Below, piece after piece: positions 1-6,833 of a stretch of 12,422 nucleotides of DNA. Under the pieces are notes generated by a model. The model searched no databases. It worked only from the letters and a program-made list of their open reading frames with translations, and was not told where the DNA came from. The translations under genes and the position numbers were made by a program. Source of the stretch: an uncultured Flavobacteriales bacterium (GTDB lineage: Bacteria > Bacteroidota > Bacteroidia > Flavobacteriales > UBA1820); contig CABSLV010000046.1 of the NCBI GenBank assembly GCA_902478645.1, positions 1-12,422 of the forward strand. Direction: 5' to 3'. Every line of letters starts with the position of its first letter. Position 1 is the stretch's first letter.

Positions 1-49
1 ACGAGATCTAGTACGGTCTCGTGGGCTCGGAGATGTGTATAAGAGACAG
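1..49. other. Untrimmed Illumina Nextera P7/i7 adapter (not genomic)
   Basis: Bases 1-7 match the 3' end of the Illumina P7 primer. Bases 8-15 (CTAGTACG) match what I recall as the Nextera i7 index N702. Bases 16-30 are the Nextera read-2 linker, and bases 31-49 are the 19-bp Tn5 mosaic end. The order P7 tail, index, linker, mosaic end is exactly that of a Nextera library molecule, so this is synthetic sequence left on the contig. Genomic sequence should begin at base 50. The forward frame through it starts MGSEMCIRDR, a familiar adapter-translation artefact in protein databases. Confidence 0.98.
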
Positions 50-77
50 GCTGTGCGCCCCGCTTGCCCGCCCCCGC

Positions 78-1304
78 TTATGGCTGCCCGAACAATTCCT
101 CCAGGCGCGCGGCGATGGCATCGTGATCCGGCCGGAAGCCGTTTTGCCGCACCAAGATCTGCCCGTCGGGAGAGATGAGCATCTGCGTAGGGTAAAGACT
201 TACCCCGTAGCGCACGTTCACCGAGTTGGGACCGGCAGGTTCCTCGCACATGTTGACCTGTGGCCAGCAGAGGCTGTCGGTGCGCACCGCCTCCCGCCAG
301 GCGGCATCGTCGCGGTCCAGCGCCAGGGATACCATGGCAAAGTCCGGCCGCTCCTTGTACCGCTCGTACAAGGCTCTCAGGTAGGGGTTTGCCTCCCGGC
401 ACGGACCGCACCACGATCCCCAGAAGTCCAGTACGAGGTATTTTCCGCGGAAGTCGGACAGGGACACTTTCTGGCCATCGATCCCCGTAAGGGTAAATTC
501 CGGGGCTTGTGCCCCCTCGATGATCAGGGAATCGGCCTGTTTCCATGCGCGGTTGGTGGCGAAATATTCCTCCATCTCGCGTCCGGCCGGGGTGTCTTTC
601 GCCTCCGGGCTCAGCAAGTCGAAGAGTTCCTGACGGGTCTTTTCAAACTTGGATCCCTTGATACACGTAAGCACATAGGCCGAAAAAGGATCCTGAGGGT
701 AATGCCGAACGAAACTTTCCATCGTCCGGTACGAACGTTCCACCACAGCCCAGCTCTGGTCGTTCAGGCGGCGGATTTCTCCCCGTAGCGAGTCTGCGAG
801 GCTCCCCTGGGTGGATTCGGGCAGGGCTTGCACTTCTTTGAGCAGCGTATGGAGTGAATCGGAATACACGCAGGCTTCGGCAAAAATGGCGTCCAAAGTG
901 CGGAAATAGTCCCGGTAGGGGTGCTCCTCGTACAGGTATCCACCCACCTTTGCCTTTCCGAGGGCGGACAAATGTCCTTTGACCGTCAGGCGGTCGCCGG
1001 GTTGCAGGCAGAGGGAACGGACCTCGGATTCCAGCAGGTCTTCCCGCGTTTTCCCCTCGGGCAGGTAGTAAAGGAAACCTTCCTGGGTTTTCGGGACGGT
1101 AAGGGTGAGGTCTGCGCGGTGTTTGCGCGTGGCCACGAGGGTGTCCGTGCGGTTGTCTTCCGGCCGGATGAGGTAGAGCCGATCGCCCTTTTGCAGGCCT
1201 TTGAGCTGGATGTGCAGTTCGATCGGGTCGGAAGTCTGGGCGACAGCCGAAAGGCTGAATGCCAGCAGGGCGGGAAGCAGGAGAAGGCGGCGGGGATGCT
1301 TCAT
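78..1304 (-). CDS. Secreted TlpA-like thioredoxin with N-terminal DUF4369-like domain
   Basis: This 408-residue protein is a probable periplasmic or envelope thiol-disulfide oxidoreductase of the TlpA/ResA (AhpC/TSA-like) type common in Bacteroidetes. Residues 1-22 are a signal peptide (basic MKHPRR, a hydrophobic core, then AVA before Q23). Residues about 28-120 resemble DUF4369, often found ahead of the thioredoxin domain in this phylum. Residues about 125-255 are mostly helical and Glu/Arg-rich. Residues 265-408 are the thioredoxin fold: APEFTL entry strand, WCGPC redox motif at 298-302 (Cys299 and Cys302), and the cis-Pro loop YPT at 371-373. The start is the ATG directly before the signal peptide. 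The TAA stop lies 29 bp from the adapter, so the gene is complete although the contig ends. It follows the DUF3109 gene by 153 bp on the same strand; I see no clear promoter in that gap. The redox partner and substrate are unknown. Confidence 0.93.
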   Translation of the reverse strand: MKHPRRLLLLPALLAFSLSAVAQTSDPIELHIQLKGLQKGDRLYLIRPEDNRTDTLVATRKHRADLTLTVPKTQEGFLYYLPEGKTREDLLESEVRSLCLQPGDRLTVKGHLSALGKAKVGGYLYEEHPYRDYFRTLDAIFAEACVYSDSLHTLLKEVQALPESTQGSLADSLRGEIRRLNDQSWAVVERSYRTMESFVRHYPQDPFSAYVLTCIKGSKFEKTRQELFDLLSPEAKDTPAGREMEEYFATNRAWKQADSLIIEGAQAPEFTLTGIDGQKVSLSDFRGKYLVLDFWGSWCGPCREANPYLRALYERYKERPDFAMVSLALDRDDAAWREAVRTDSLCWPQVNMCEEPAGPNSVNVRYGVSLYPTQMLISPDGQILVRQNGFRPDHDAIAARLEELFGQP

Positions 1305-1457
1305 GGTGCTTTAGGGTATTTGAGGTGTTTTCTCATTAGACCGGCCTTTGGCGGGAAAAGGTTTCATCGGGATGCATTTTTTCTGCGGGTAGGGGGCGCT
1401 GCGAGGGGAAAGGGTGTTTTCGTGCGCTCCGGCAGGGATGGGACCCGTGGGATTTAT

Positions 1458-2045
1458 CTATCGACGGGCGATTTGCTGGGCGTATTCCCGGGCGGTGAGG
1501 CACAGTTCGTCGTACCAGGCTTGTCCGAAGCGGCGGATGAGGGGCTCGCGCAGGAATTTGTACACCGGGGTGCCGAGTTTGCGTCCCAGAGCGCAGGCGT
1601 CGCGGCAGATGTCCCAGCGGTGGTAGTTCAGGGCGGTGAAAGACAGGATGCGGCTCAGGCGGATGGGGTACAGATGGCAGGAGATGGGTTTCTGAAAATC
1701 GATGCGTCCATCCCGGTAGGCTTGTTCAATGGCACAAAGAGCCGTGCCGTCCGGAGAAAAAGTCAGGTAGGCGCATTCCCGCCCGTTTACCAGCGGGGTG
1801 GAGGGGGCGTGGTCGTAAGGGTCGTCCGTCCAGGCGCCTTGCAGGCGAACGGCTTCGATACCTTCGGGGCGCATGTACGGTTCGATGCGGGGAAGGAGGT
1901 CTTCGAGGAGGCGTTTTTCCGATTCCTCTACGGGAGCGCCGCAGTCGCCTTCCACGCAGCAGGCGCCGTGGCAGCGGGAGAGGTCGCAGACGAAGGATTC
2001 GAGGATCACGTCGTCCGAAACCAGTGTGTCTTGTATCTGTAGCAT
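1458..2045 (-). CDS. DUF3109 family cysteine-rich protein
   Basis: This 195-residue protein looks like the uncharacterised DUF3109 family, which is widespread in Bacteroidetes and recalls the YkgJ-type metal-chelating Cys clusters. It has no signal peptide or membrane segment, so it is probably cytoplasmic. It contains eleven cysteines. An N-terminal cluster of Cys20, 25, 29, 30 and 35 reads C-x4-C-x3-CC-x4-C, and further cysteines lie at 91, 104, 123, 147, 151 and 182. Cys123 is in PISCHLYPIRL and Cys147/151 are in DICRDAC. The pattern suggests a bound zinc or iron-sulfur centre, but that is inference. The start MLQIQDTLVSDDVI agrees with the usual family N-terminus, which matters because a promoter-like box lies only 5 bp upstream of the ATG. 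The length is typical. It is transcribed divergently from the SPOR gene and may be cotranscribed with the thioredoxin gene downstream. The biochemical function is unknown. Confidence 0.88.
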   Translation of the reverse strand: MLQIQDTLVSDDVILESFVCDLSRCHGACCVEGDCGAPVEESEKRLLEDLLPRIEPYMRPEGIEAVRLQGAWTDDPYDHAPSTPLVNGRECAYLTFSPDGTALCAIEQAYRDGRIDFQKPISCHLYPIRLSRILSFTALNYHRWDICRDACALGRKLGTPVYKFLREPLIRRFGQAWYDELCLTAREYAQQIARR

Positions 2046-2050
2046 GGTTG

Positions 2051-2058
2051 CAAAATTA
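2051..2058 (-). promoter_or_regulatory. Possible -7 promoter element for the DUF3109 gene
   Basis: Read on the minus strand this is TAATTTTG, a full match to the Bacteroidetes -7 consensus TAnnTTTG. It ends only 5 bp before the start codon, so transcription would begin almost at the ATG and give a leaderless or nearly leaderless mRNA. No TTG is seen at the expected -33 position; that stretch is occupied by A-tracts. It may be a chance match in AT-rich sequence. Confidence 0.35.
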
Positions 2059-2059
2059 G

Positions 2060-2088
2060 TTTTTTTAGGCTTTTTTTAGAGCTTTTTT
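2060..2088. repeat. Three helically phased T-tracts in the divergent intergenic region
   Basis: T-tracts of 7, 7 and 6 bases occupy 2060-2066, 2071-2077 and 2083-2088, separated by AGGC and AGAGC. Their starts are 11 and 12 bp apart, close to one helical turn, an arrangement known to produce intrinsic DNA curvature. They lie between the two outward-facing -7-like boxes of the divergent genes. They may act as UP-like elements, a nucleoid-protein site or an attenuating T-rich stretch; the sequence alone does not decide. Confidence 0.6.
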
Positions 2089-2101
2089 ACGGGGTAATCC
2101 T

Positions 2102-2109
2102 TAAATTTG
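2102..2109 (+). promoter_or_regulatory. -7 promoter element for the SPOR/M16 operon
   Basis: TAAATTTG matches the Bacteroidetes -7 consensus TAnnTTTG exactly. It lies 33 bp before the ATG at 2143, predicting a leader of roughly 25-30 nt. No TTG is present about 20 bp upstream; that position falls in the third T-tract (2083-2088). This box supports the ATG at 2143, because the upstream TTG at 2107 lies inside the promoter element itself. Confidence 0.55.
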
Positions 2110-2142
2110 TCTCTTACGCAACAGCATTTGCATTTCCTGAAA

Positions 2143-2544
2143 ATGAAAGGATTGAAGATAGGTATTCTGGCGCTCGTTTTGTGCGGGGCGTTCCAGGCGC
2201 AGGCTCAGTCGGCCGGCCGGGTGCAGATCCAGGCCGATCCCCGGATCGAGGAGTTGCTCCGATTGCGGGTGGAAAACAATGACGACGGCCGCAAGGTGGA
2301 TGGTTTTGTCATCCAGATCTACTACGGACGCAAACAGCAGGCTACCCGCGTACTCGAGGCATTCCGGGAAGCCTATCCGATGGAGCACGTCGAGATGGAA
2401 TACGACACGCCGGACTACAAGGTCTTCGTGGGGGCTTACCTGACCCAGCAGCAGGCACAGCAAGCCTTGGCCGTACTGAAGCAGAATCCGGACTATTCGG
2501 GTGCTTTCGTGCGGGCGAAAAAGATCACGGTGTACGATTGGTGA
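2143..2544 (+). CDS. Exported SPOR domain protein
   Basis: This 133-residue exported protein consists of a signal peptide and one SPOR domain. Residues 1-21 form the signal peptide (MKGLKIG, hydrophobic LALVLCGAF, cleavage probably at AQA before Q22). Residues about 52-126 are the SPOR domain: VDGFVIQIYYG opens the first strand, EYDTPDYKVFVGAY is the conserved central strand and turn, and a Gln-rich helix (TQQQAQQALAVLKQ) leads to the last strand GAFVRAKKI. SPOR domains elsewhere bind glycan strands of peptidoglycan lacking stem peptides, so it probably acts in the periplasm at the cell wall. I chose the ATG at 2143 over the in-frame TTG at 2107 because it places the signal peptide at the N-terminus and leaves the promoter box outside the gene. 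It is the first gene of a probable operon with the two M16 genes, after a 133-bp gap without a recognisable terminator. Confidence 0.9.
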   Translation: MKGLKIGILALVLCGAFQAQAQSAGRVQIQADPRIEELLRLRVENNDDGRKVDGFVIQIYYGRKQQATRVLEAFREAYPMEHVEMEYDTPDYKVFVGAYLTQQQAQQALAVLKQNPDYSGAFVRAKKITVYDW

Positions 2545-2560
2545 ACCGGAACAGCCGTCC

Positions 2561-2654
2561 GGTGCGCAGAGAAGCGTGAAAGTGGTCCGAGGGGGCTTCG
2601 GCAAGTGAGCCGACGGGTGTGCCGGGAGGTGCGAAGAGAGAAGGCGTGAAAGTG
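2561..2654 (+). repeat. Imperfect direct repeat pair between the SPOR and M16 genes
   Basis: Two copies of a purine-rich sequence lie at 2561-2584 and 2628-2654. Both begin GGTGCG and end CGTGAAAGTG, and the middle differs by one substitution and small insertions of two bases and one base. They start 67 bp apart and fill most of the 133-bp gap before the second gene. A small hairpin (TCGGC 2598-2602 with GCCGA 2609-2613) lies between them. No T-run follows either structure, so this does not look like a terminator. Function unknown; it may be a remnant of a local duplication. Confidence 0.6.
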
Positions 2655-2677
2655 AAAACGAGAGAAACAAACAGACG

Positions 2678-4087
2678 ATGGGATCGGCGATAAGGAAAGC
2701 GGGAAAATGGTGGATGGCACTCGCGGCAGCGGTGCTCCCGGCCGTTTTGTGCGGACAGCAGGTGGAGTTCGAGCGTTTCGTGATGCCTTCGGGCTTGCGG
2801 GTGCTGGTGCATCCCGACCACCGTTCGCCGGTAGTATCCGTCGCACTGGTCTATCGCAGTGGCCTGAACGACGAACCCAGTACCTTGGCCGGAGTGAACC
2901 GCGTGGTAGCCGGGATGCTGACCGAATCGACAAGGCATCTTTCTCTGGGGGAATACCGTTCGATCCTCGAGACCTACGGCGGGGAGACGTCGGTAGAAGT
3001 AGCTCCGGATGTGGTTTTCTTCAGCGACAGTTTTTCATCCAATCTACTCAAAGGGGCTATCTGGCTGGCCAGTGAACGGGCGTACGGATTTCGGGAAGAT
3101 ACGGCTGCGTACCAGCAGGTACTCGGGCAGATCCGCCGGGAGGAGGCAGCGCGCAGCGAAGATTTGTCGGGACGGGAGGACGAGGCCTTGCGCGAGATGG
3201 TGCGTACGGTCAACCTGCGCCTGGTCCCCGAAGTAGCGGCCTTGGACAGCGGGATGACGATGCAGGCGGCCAAGGCTTACGAAAGTTTGTATTTTTCTCC
3301 GAAGAAAGCCGTACTGGCCGTCAGCGGGGACGTACACCCGGATTCGGTGCGCAAGTACGTGGTAGAGATGTTTTCCTTGCTCCCGCCCGATACCGTGCAG
3401 GTAGAACTGAACCCGACGGTATTCTCCGTGGGGGATGCAGTGGCCGATACGGTGGTGCTGTCCGACGGGAATGCGGTGGATGTGGGCAGAGGCATTCTTA
3501 CGACTGTGGAGCAAAAGCGGCACTCCGATACCTTGTTCGTGGAGCAGGGTACGTCCTCGGTGGTGTTCGCCTGGCAGGTATTGCCGTATTCGGACCATCA
3601 GTTCGGTGTGTTCGACTTTATCGGGACGGTGTTGGCGGCTCCGGACGGGTCGCGGCTTTACCGCAGACTGGTCGAAGAAGAGGACCTGGCTACTGATGTG
3701 GGATACAGGGTGCTGCCGATGGAGCGCGCTTCGGTCTTTGCCGTGAAGGTTTCGCTCAAACCGGGAGGCGATATTTCTCAGGTGGAAAAGGTGGTGCGAG
3801 AAGAGTTGGAACGAATGAAGAATTTCGATATTTCGCCTGCCGAATTGACCAAGGCACTCAATACGTCCAGGATGTCGGCTTGGGAGTATGTTTCGTCCAA
3901 TCAGGGGATGGCCCGTACTTTAGCCTTGAATGAACTGTTGTTCGGTGATGCAGCGCAGTTCAATCGGAGAATGGAGCGGATCCTGGAGTATACTCAGGAG
4001 GATGTGCGTACGGTGGTACGCCGTTTTCTGCGCAATGACAACATGAAAACGATTTATGAACTTCCCTCTTCGCAAGGGGCGGATTAA
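2678..4087 (+). CDS. M16 family protein lacking the zinc-binding HxxEH motif
   Basis: This 469-residue protein has the two-lobe fold of a single-unit M16B peptidase. A signal peptide covers about residues 1-26 (WWMALAAAVLPAVLCG, then QQ). The N-lobe starts at FERFVMPSGLRVLVHPD (31-47), typical of M16 (L-x-N/S-G-L-x-V), with VSVALVYRSGLNDEP next. Where family members have HxxEH, this protein has R75-V-V-A-G79 within AGVNRVVAGML, and the downstream glutamate ligand appears to be Gln151 (VLGQIRREE). The C-lobe is well kept: GSRLYRRLVEEEDLATDVGY (324-343) matches the SRL...R-x-E-x-x-L-x-Y substrate-contacting segment. I therefore infer a non-catalytic M16 subunit, as known for one partner in heterodimeric M16B enzymes. 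It is followed after 11 bp by a second M16 gene, almost certainly cotranscribed and a likely partner. A secreted location is expected. The ATG is chosen because the signal peptide follows it. Confidence 0.88.
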   Translation: MGSAIRKAGKWWMALAAAVLPAVLCGQQVEFERFVMPSGLRVLVHPDHRSPVVSVALVYRSGLNDEPSTLAGVNRVVAGMLTESTRHLSLGEYRSILETYGGETSVEVAPDVVFFSDSFSSNLLKGAIWLASERAYGFREDTAAYQQVLGQIRREEAARSEDLSGREDEALREMVRTVNLRLVPEVAALDSGMTMQAAKAYESLYFSPKKAVLAVSGDVHPDSVRKYVVEMFSLLPPDTVQVELNPTVFSVGDAVADTVVLSDGNAVDVGRGILTTVEQKRHSDTLFVEQGTSSVVFAWQVLPYSDHQFGVFDFIGTVLAAPDGSRLYRRLVEEEDLATDVGYRVLPMERASVFAVKVSLKPGGDISQVEKVVREELERMKNFDISPAELTKALNTSRMSAWEYVSSNQGMARTLALNELLFGDAAQFNRRMERILEYTQEDVRTVVRRFLRNDNMKTIYELPSSQGAD

Positions 4088-4098
4088 AGAGAGCGAAA

Positions 4099-6750
4099 AT
4101 GAAGAAGGGCGCTTCGATACGGTTTTCCGGGATAAAGGTTCGGCTGCGGGGCTTGGGACTTGTCGTGGCATGTCTGCTCTCGGCGTGGACAGCAAAAGGA
4201 AACGGTGGGCCCGGAATGTTGCCGGCGGATACGACAGAGGTAGCTCCGGTGGGCGATACTCTGCGTGAATATTTTGCATTGGAAAAAGATACCGTTTCGA
4301 AGCAGGTCTCGCAAAAAACGCAGCAGGAAAAAGATTCGCTGCAGGCTCTCCGGGCGATGGAGCGCATCCTGGGTTTGCCTTCGGATACGGTGGAGGCTGC
4401 CACAGGACAGACCTTGACGCAGGATTCGGCACAGGTTGTGCTGTCTCTCCGGGCGAGTGATACGGGAGAGGATCCGGGCGATACGCTTGCCCCGGCGGAA
4501 GAACTTGTTTTTGCCCCGGCGGATTCTTCGGCTGCCAGTTATGTCGTTTCACAGGTGGAACGCGATTCGTTGCGTCGGCGGGATGCACAGATCAAAGCTG
4601 CACTGGCTTCGCTCTACGGGATTTCAATAAACGATACGCCCGAGTCGGAGTTGGGTCCGAAAACCCTTGCCGATACCTTGATGGCGGCCGATGCGTACCA
4701 GGCGAAAGTGTACGACAACCTGCCGCAGCCTACCCAACCGCCTTATGTGAAGATCGCTACTCCGGTGCGTTTTACACTGGACAACGGGCTGAAGGTGCTC
4801 GTCTATCCCGACAGTTCGGTCCCGGTAGTGACGTTCTACATCGGGATCAGCAACCGGCGGGTGTTCGAGAAAGACAAAAAGGGCGTTTCCGACCTGACGG
4901 CAGCCATGTTGTTGGCCGGAGTGCAAAACCGCACCAAGGCACAGATCACCGATTCGCTGGCCAATATGGGTAGCCGTTACCGAATGACGCGAAGCAGTTT
5001 CTACGTTTCGGGGCTTTCGAGATACGCTACGCAAAACTTCAACCTTTTCGCCGATGTGGTGCTGCGTCCCTCGTTCCCCTTGCAGGAGTTCTTTGCCGAG
5101 AAACAGGCGATGAAGGACGATTATGCGCTCGCCGACACACGTCCCAACGAAATCATCAACCGGGTGTATCGGGCGTTGGCCTTCGGAGGAAAGATCCCTT
5201 CCGGGGAGTTTGCTTCCCCCCAGACGATCGATCGCATTACGGTCAACGACTGTCAGGAGTATTACAGTACCTACTGGCGTCCGAACAATGCCGTACTGTT
5301 GGTCCTGGGGGATATTACCGAAGCGCAGGCTCGAAAACTGGTCGAAGGCCGTTTTCGTTTTTGGGGAAAGGCCGAGGTGCCGCAGGACAAGATGTCTTCG
5401 GTGAACGACTTGCCTTCTACCGCGATCGACTTTATCCACGATCCTTCGGCACGCGACAGCCGGATCATCATTTCGAACATTGCGGAATTCGACTACAATT
5501 CCCCGGATGTTTTTCCGGCGATGATCATCAACCACTTGATGGGCGGAGATCTGTTGAGCAACATCCAGGCTTCATTGGGAGCTGCACCGTATTCGGAAAA
5601 TATATTTTCACTTTCGCCCGATCCGCTGGGGGGATACATGTATCTCTCTGTGCGGGTGCCGAATCTGGATGCCGTCCGTACCATTACCGAGAAAACGGCC
5701 CGGTTGCAGAGCATTCGCCGCACGCCGCTGGACTCGACGACCCTGGCTTCGGTCAAGCAGTACCTGATCGGGCGGATCGCTCTTTCGTTCGAGGACCGGG
5801 AAGCGATGGGTAGCTACGGGGTTGCGGTGGAAAACGGCACGGTAAAGCAGGACTTCCTGGAAGATATTCTCCGGCAGATCAACGACGTGACATCCGAGGA
5901 TGTGATGCGGGTGGCACAAAAGTACATCAAGCCGTCGCAATTCCGGATCGTCATCTACGGCGATGCGCGCAAGGTGGTGCCGCCTTTGGAGTTGGCCGGG
6001 TACGACGTGACGTTTTACGACAAGACGGCCCAGCGGGTAGCGCGGCCTTCGTTGTCCCAGCCGATCACCGACAGTATTTCCGTGCGGGATGTGCTGGAAC
6101 GGTACTTCGAGGCGATGGGCGGCGAAAAGAAAATGCGGGCGGTCAAGACGCTCCGCCAGCAGTACGACATCCTTATCGGCGATAGAAAACTTCAGGCGGT
6201 GGTGTTGGCGCGTTTGCCGTTTTACTACCAGCAGCTGCTGCTCTTCGACGACGAGGTTTATCTCAAGACGACCTACAACGGCAACATGGGATACACCAAG
6301 GTAGAGAACACCACGACCGCTCTTTCGGCCGATGCGGTGGAAAAGGGCCGTCTGTCCCGTTCGATCTTCCCGCTGCTGGATTACGAAAAGGAAGGCTTCC
6401 AGGCGGAATTGGACAGCATCGTGCCGGTGTTGGGACATTTCACCTATCGGATGAATGTTACTTTGCCGGACGGGAAAATACAGAACTACTATTTTTCGAC
6501 GGAGGATTACCGGGTATTGCGCATCGAGGAGGTGGCCTCGCGGGCCGTGAAGGAAACCGACGAGAATGGCCAGGTGACGCGCTACGAACCGGAGAAGATA
6601 GCTTCGTATTCCGATTACAGGGACTACAAGGAAGTGGACGGGGTGATGTATCCCTTTACCACCGAGATCCGGGACGAGAGCGGAAGGATCATCTGGAAGA
6701 CCACTTCGGTCGATCCGGGAGTGTCCATCCCCGAGAAGGTCTTCCGGTAG
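4099..6750 (+). CDS. Large M16 family protein with linker and C-terminal lipoprotein-sorting-like domain
   Basis: This is an 883-residue exported protein. Residues 1-32 are a long signal sequence (basic start, then GLGLVVACLLSAW); V-V-A-C at 22-25 looks like a lipobox, but the hydrophobic stretch before it is short. Residues about 40-215 are an acidic, Ser/Thr/Asp-rich linker with recurring DT[LV] motifs and a charged helical patch. Residues 220-645 are an M16 unit: FTLDNGLKVLVYPDSS (225-240), an N-lobe in which HxxEH is replaced by D265-L-T-A-A269, then INHLMGGDLLSNIQASLGAAPYS (477-499) in the C-lobe. Residues about 657-883 (VRDVLERYFEAMGGEKKMRAVKT onward) resemble the LolA/LolB-like sorting-protein fold often appended to envelope proteins in this phylum. 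The third zinc ligand position appears to hold Asp341, not Glu. The gene starts 11 bp after the first M16 gene. With neither member carrying a canonical zinc site, a scaffold, chaperone or binding role is as likely as proteolysis. Database names such as 'insulinase family protein' may overstate activity. Confidence 0.87.
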   Translation: MKKGASIRFSGIKVRLRGLGLVVACLLSAWTAKGNGGPGMLPADTTEVAPVGDTLREYFALEKDTVSKQVSQKTQQEKDSLQALRAMERILGLPSDTVEAATGQTLTQDSAQVVLSLRASDTGEDPGDTLAPAEELVFAPADSSAASYVVSQVERDSLRRRDAQIKAALASLYGISINDTPESELGPKTLADTLMAADAYQAKVYDNLPQPTQPPYVKIATPVRFTLDNGLKVLVYPDSSVPVVTFYIGISNRRVFEKDKKGVSDLTAAMLLAGVQNRTKAQITDSLANMGSRYRMTRSSFYVSGLSRYATQNFNLFADVVLRPSFPLQEFFAEKQAMKDDYALADTRPNEIINRVYRALAFGGKIPSGEFASPQTIDRITVNDCQEYYSTYWRPNNAVLLVLGDITEAQARKLVEGRFRFWGKAEVPQDKMSSVNDLPSTAIDFIHDPSARDSRIIISNIAEFDYNSPDVFPAMIINHLMGGDLLSNIQASLGAAPYSENIFSLSPDPLGGYMYLSVRVPNLDAVRTITEKTARLQSIRRTPLDSTTLASVKQYLIGRIALSFEDREAMGSYGVAVENGTVKQDFLEDILRQINDVTSEDVMRVAQKYIKPSQFRIVIYGDARKVVPPLELAGYDVTFYDKTAQRVARPSLSQPITDSISVRDVLERYFEAMGGEKKMRAVKTLRQQYDILIGDRKLQAVVLARLPFYYQQLLLFDDEVYLKTTYNGNMGYTKVENTTTALSADAVEKGRLSRSIFPLLDYEKEGFQAELDSIVPVLGHFTYRMNVTLPDGKIQNYYFSTEDYRVLRIEEVASRAVKETDENGQVTRYEPEKIASYSDYRDYKEVDGVMYPFTTEIRDESGRIIWKTTSVDPGVSIPEKVFR

Positions 6751-6804
6751 GCGGTTCGGGGAAAGGGGAGCGCGTTTTTACCCTTCTGCCGCATCAAGAG
6801 TCCC

Positions 6805-6826
6805 GTTTTGTCAAAACAATATTTTG
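6805..6826. repeat. Overlapping AT-rich inverted repeats between convergent genes
   Basis: GTTTTG (6805-6810) and CAAAAC (6812-6817) form a near-perfect palindrome. The CAAAA arm can also pair with TTTTG (6822-6826) across a CAATA loop, giving two mutually exclusive small hairpins. The site lies in the 83-bp convergent gap between the second M16 gene and the phosphoesterase gene, where a bidirectional terminator would be expected. The stems are AT-only apart from one or two G-C pairs, so a terminator role is uncertain. Confidence 0.35.
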
Positions 6827-6833
6827 CATGAAA

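Noticed and set aside
21..788. Long forward open frame beginning MGSEMCIRDR
   Set aside because: Its start lies in the sequencing adapter and the rest is antisense to a convincing thioredoxin gene; it has no recognisable domain.
1305..1457. Search for a promoter or terminator in the gap between the DUF3109 and thioredoxin genes
   Set aside because: No TAnnTTTG box or stem with T-run was found; nothing supportable to report.
921..2042. Long forward open frame of over 370 codons opposite the thioredoxin and DUF3109 genes
   Set aside because: It spans two minus-strand genes and their gap, has no domain logic, and is explained by high-GC antisense frames.
2546..2562. Hairpin CCGGA/TCCGG just after the SPOR stop codon
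   Set aside because: It has a 5-bp stem with no T-run after it, so it does not qualify as an intrinsic terminator; the SPOR and M16 genes may well be cotranscribed.
4158..4173. Possible lipobox VVAC in the second M16 protein (Cys25)
   Set aside because: The hydrophobic stretch before the cysteine is too short and continues after it, so an ordinary signal peptide or anchor is more likely.
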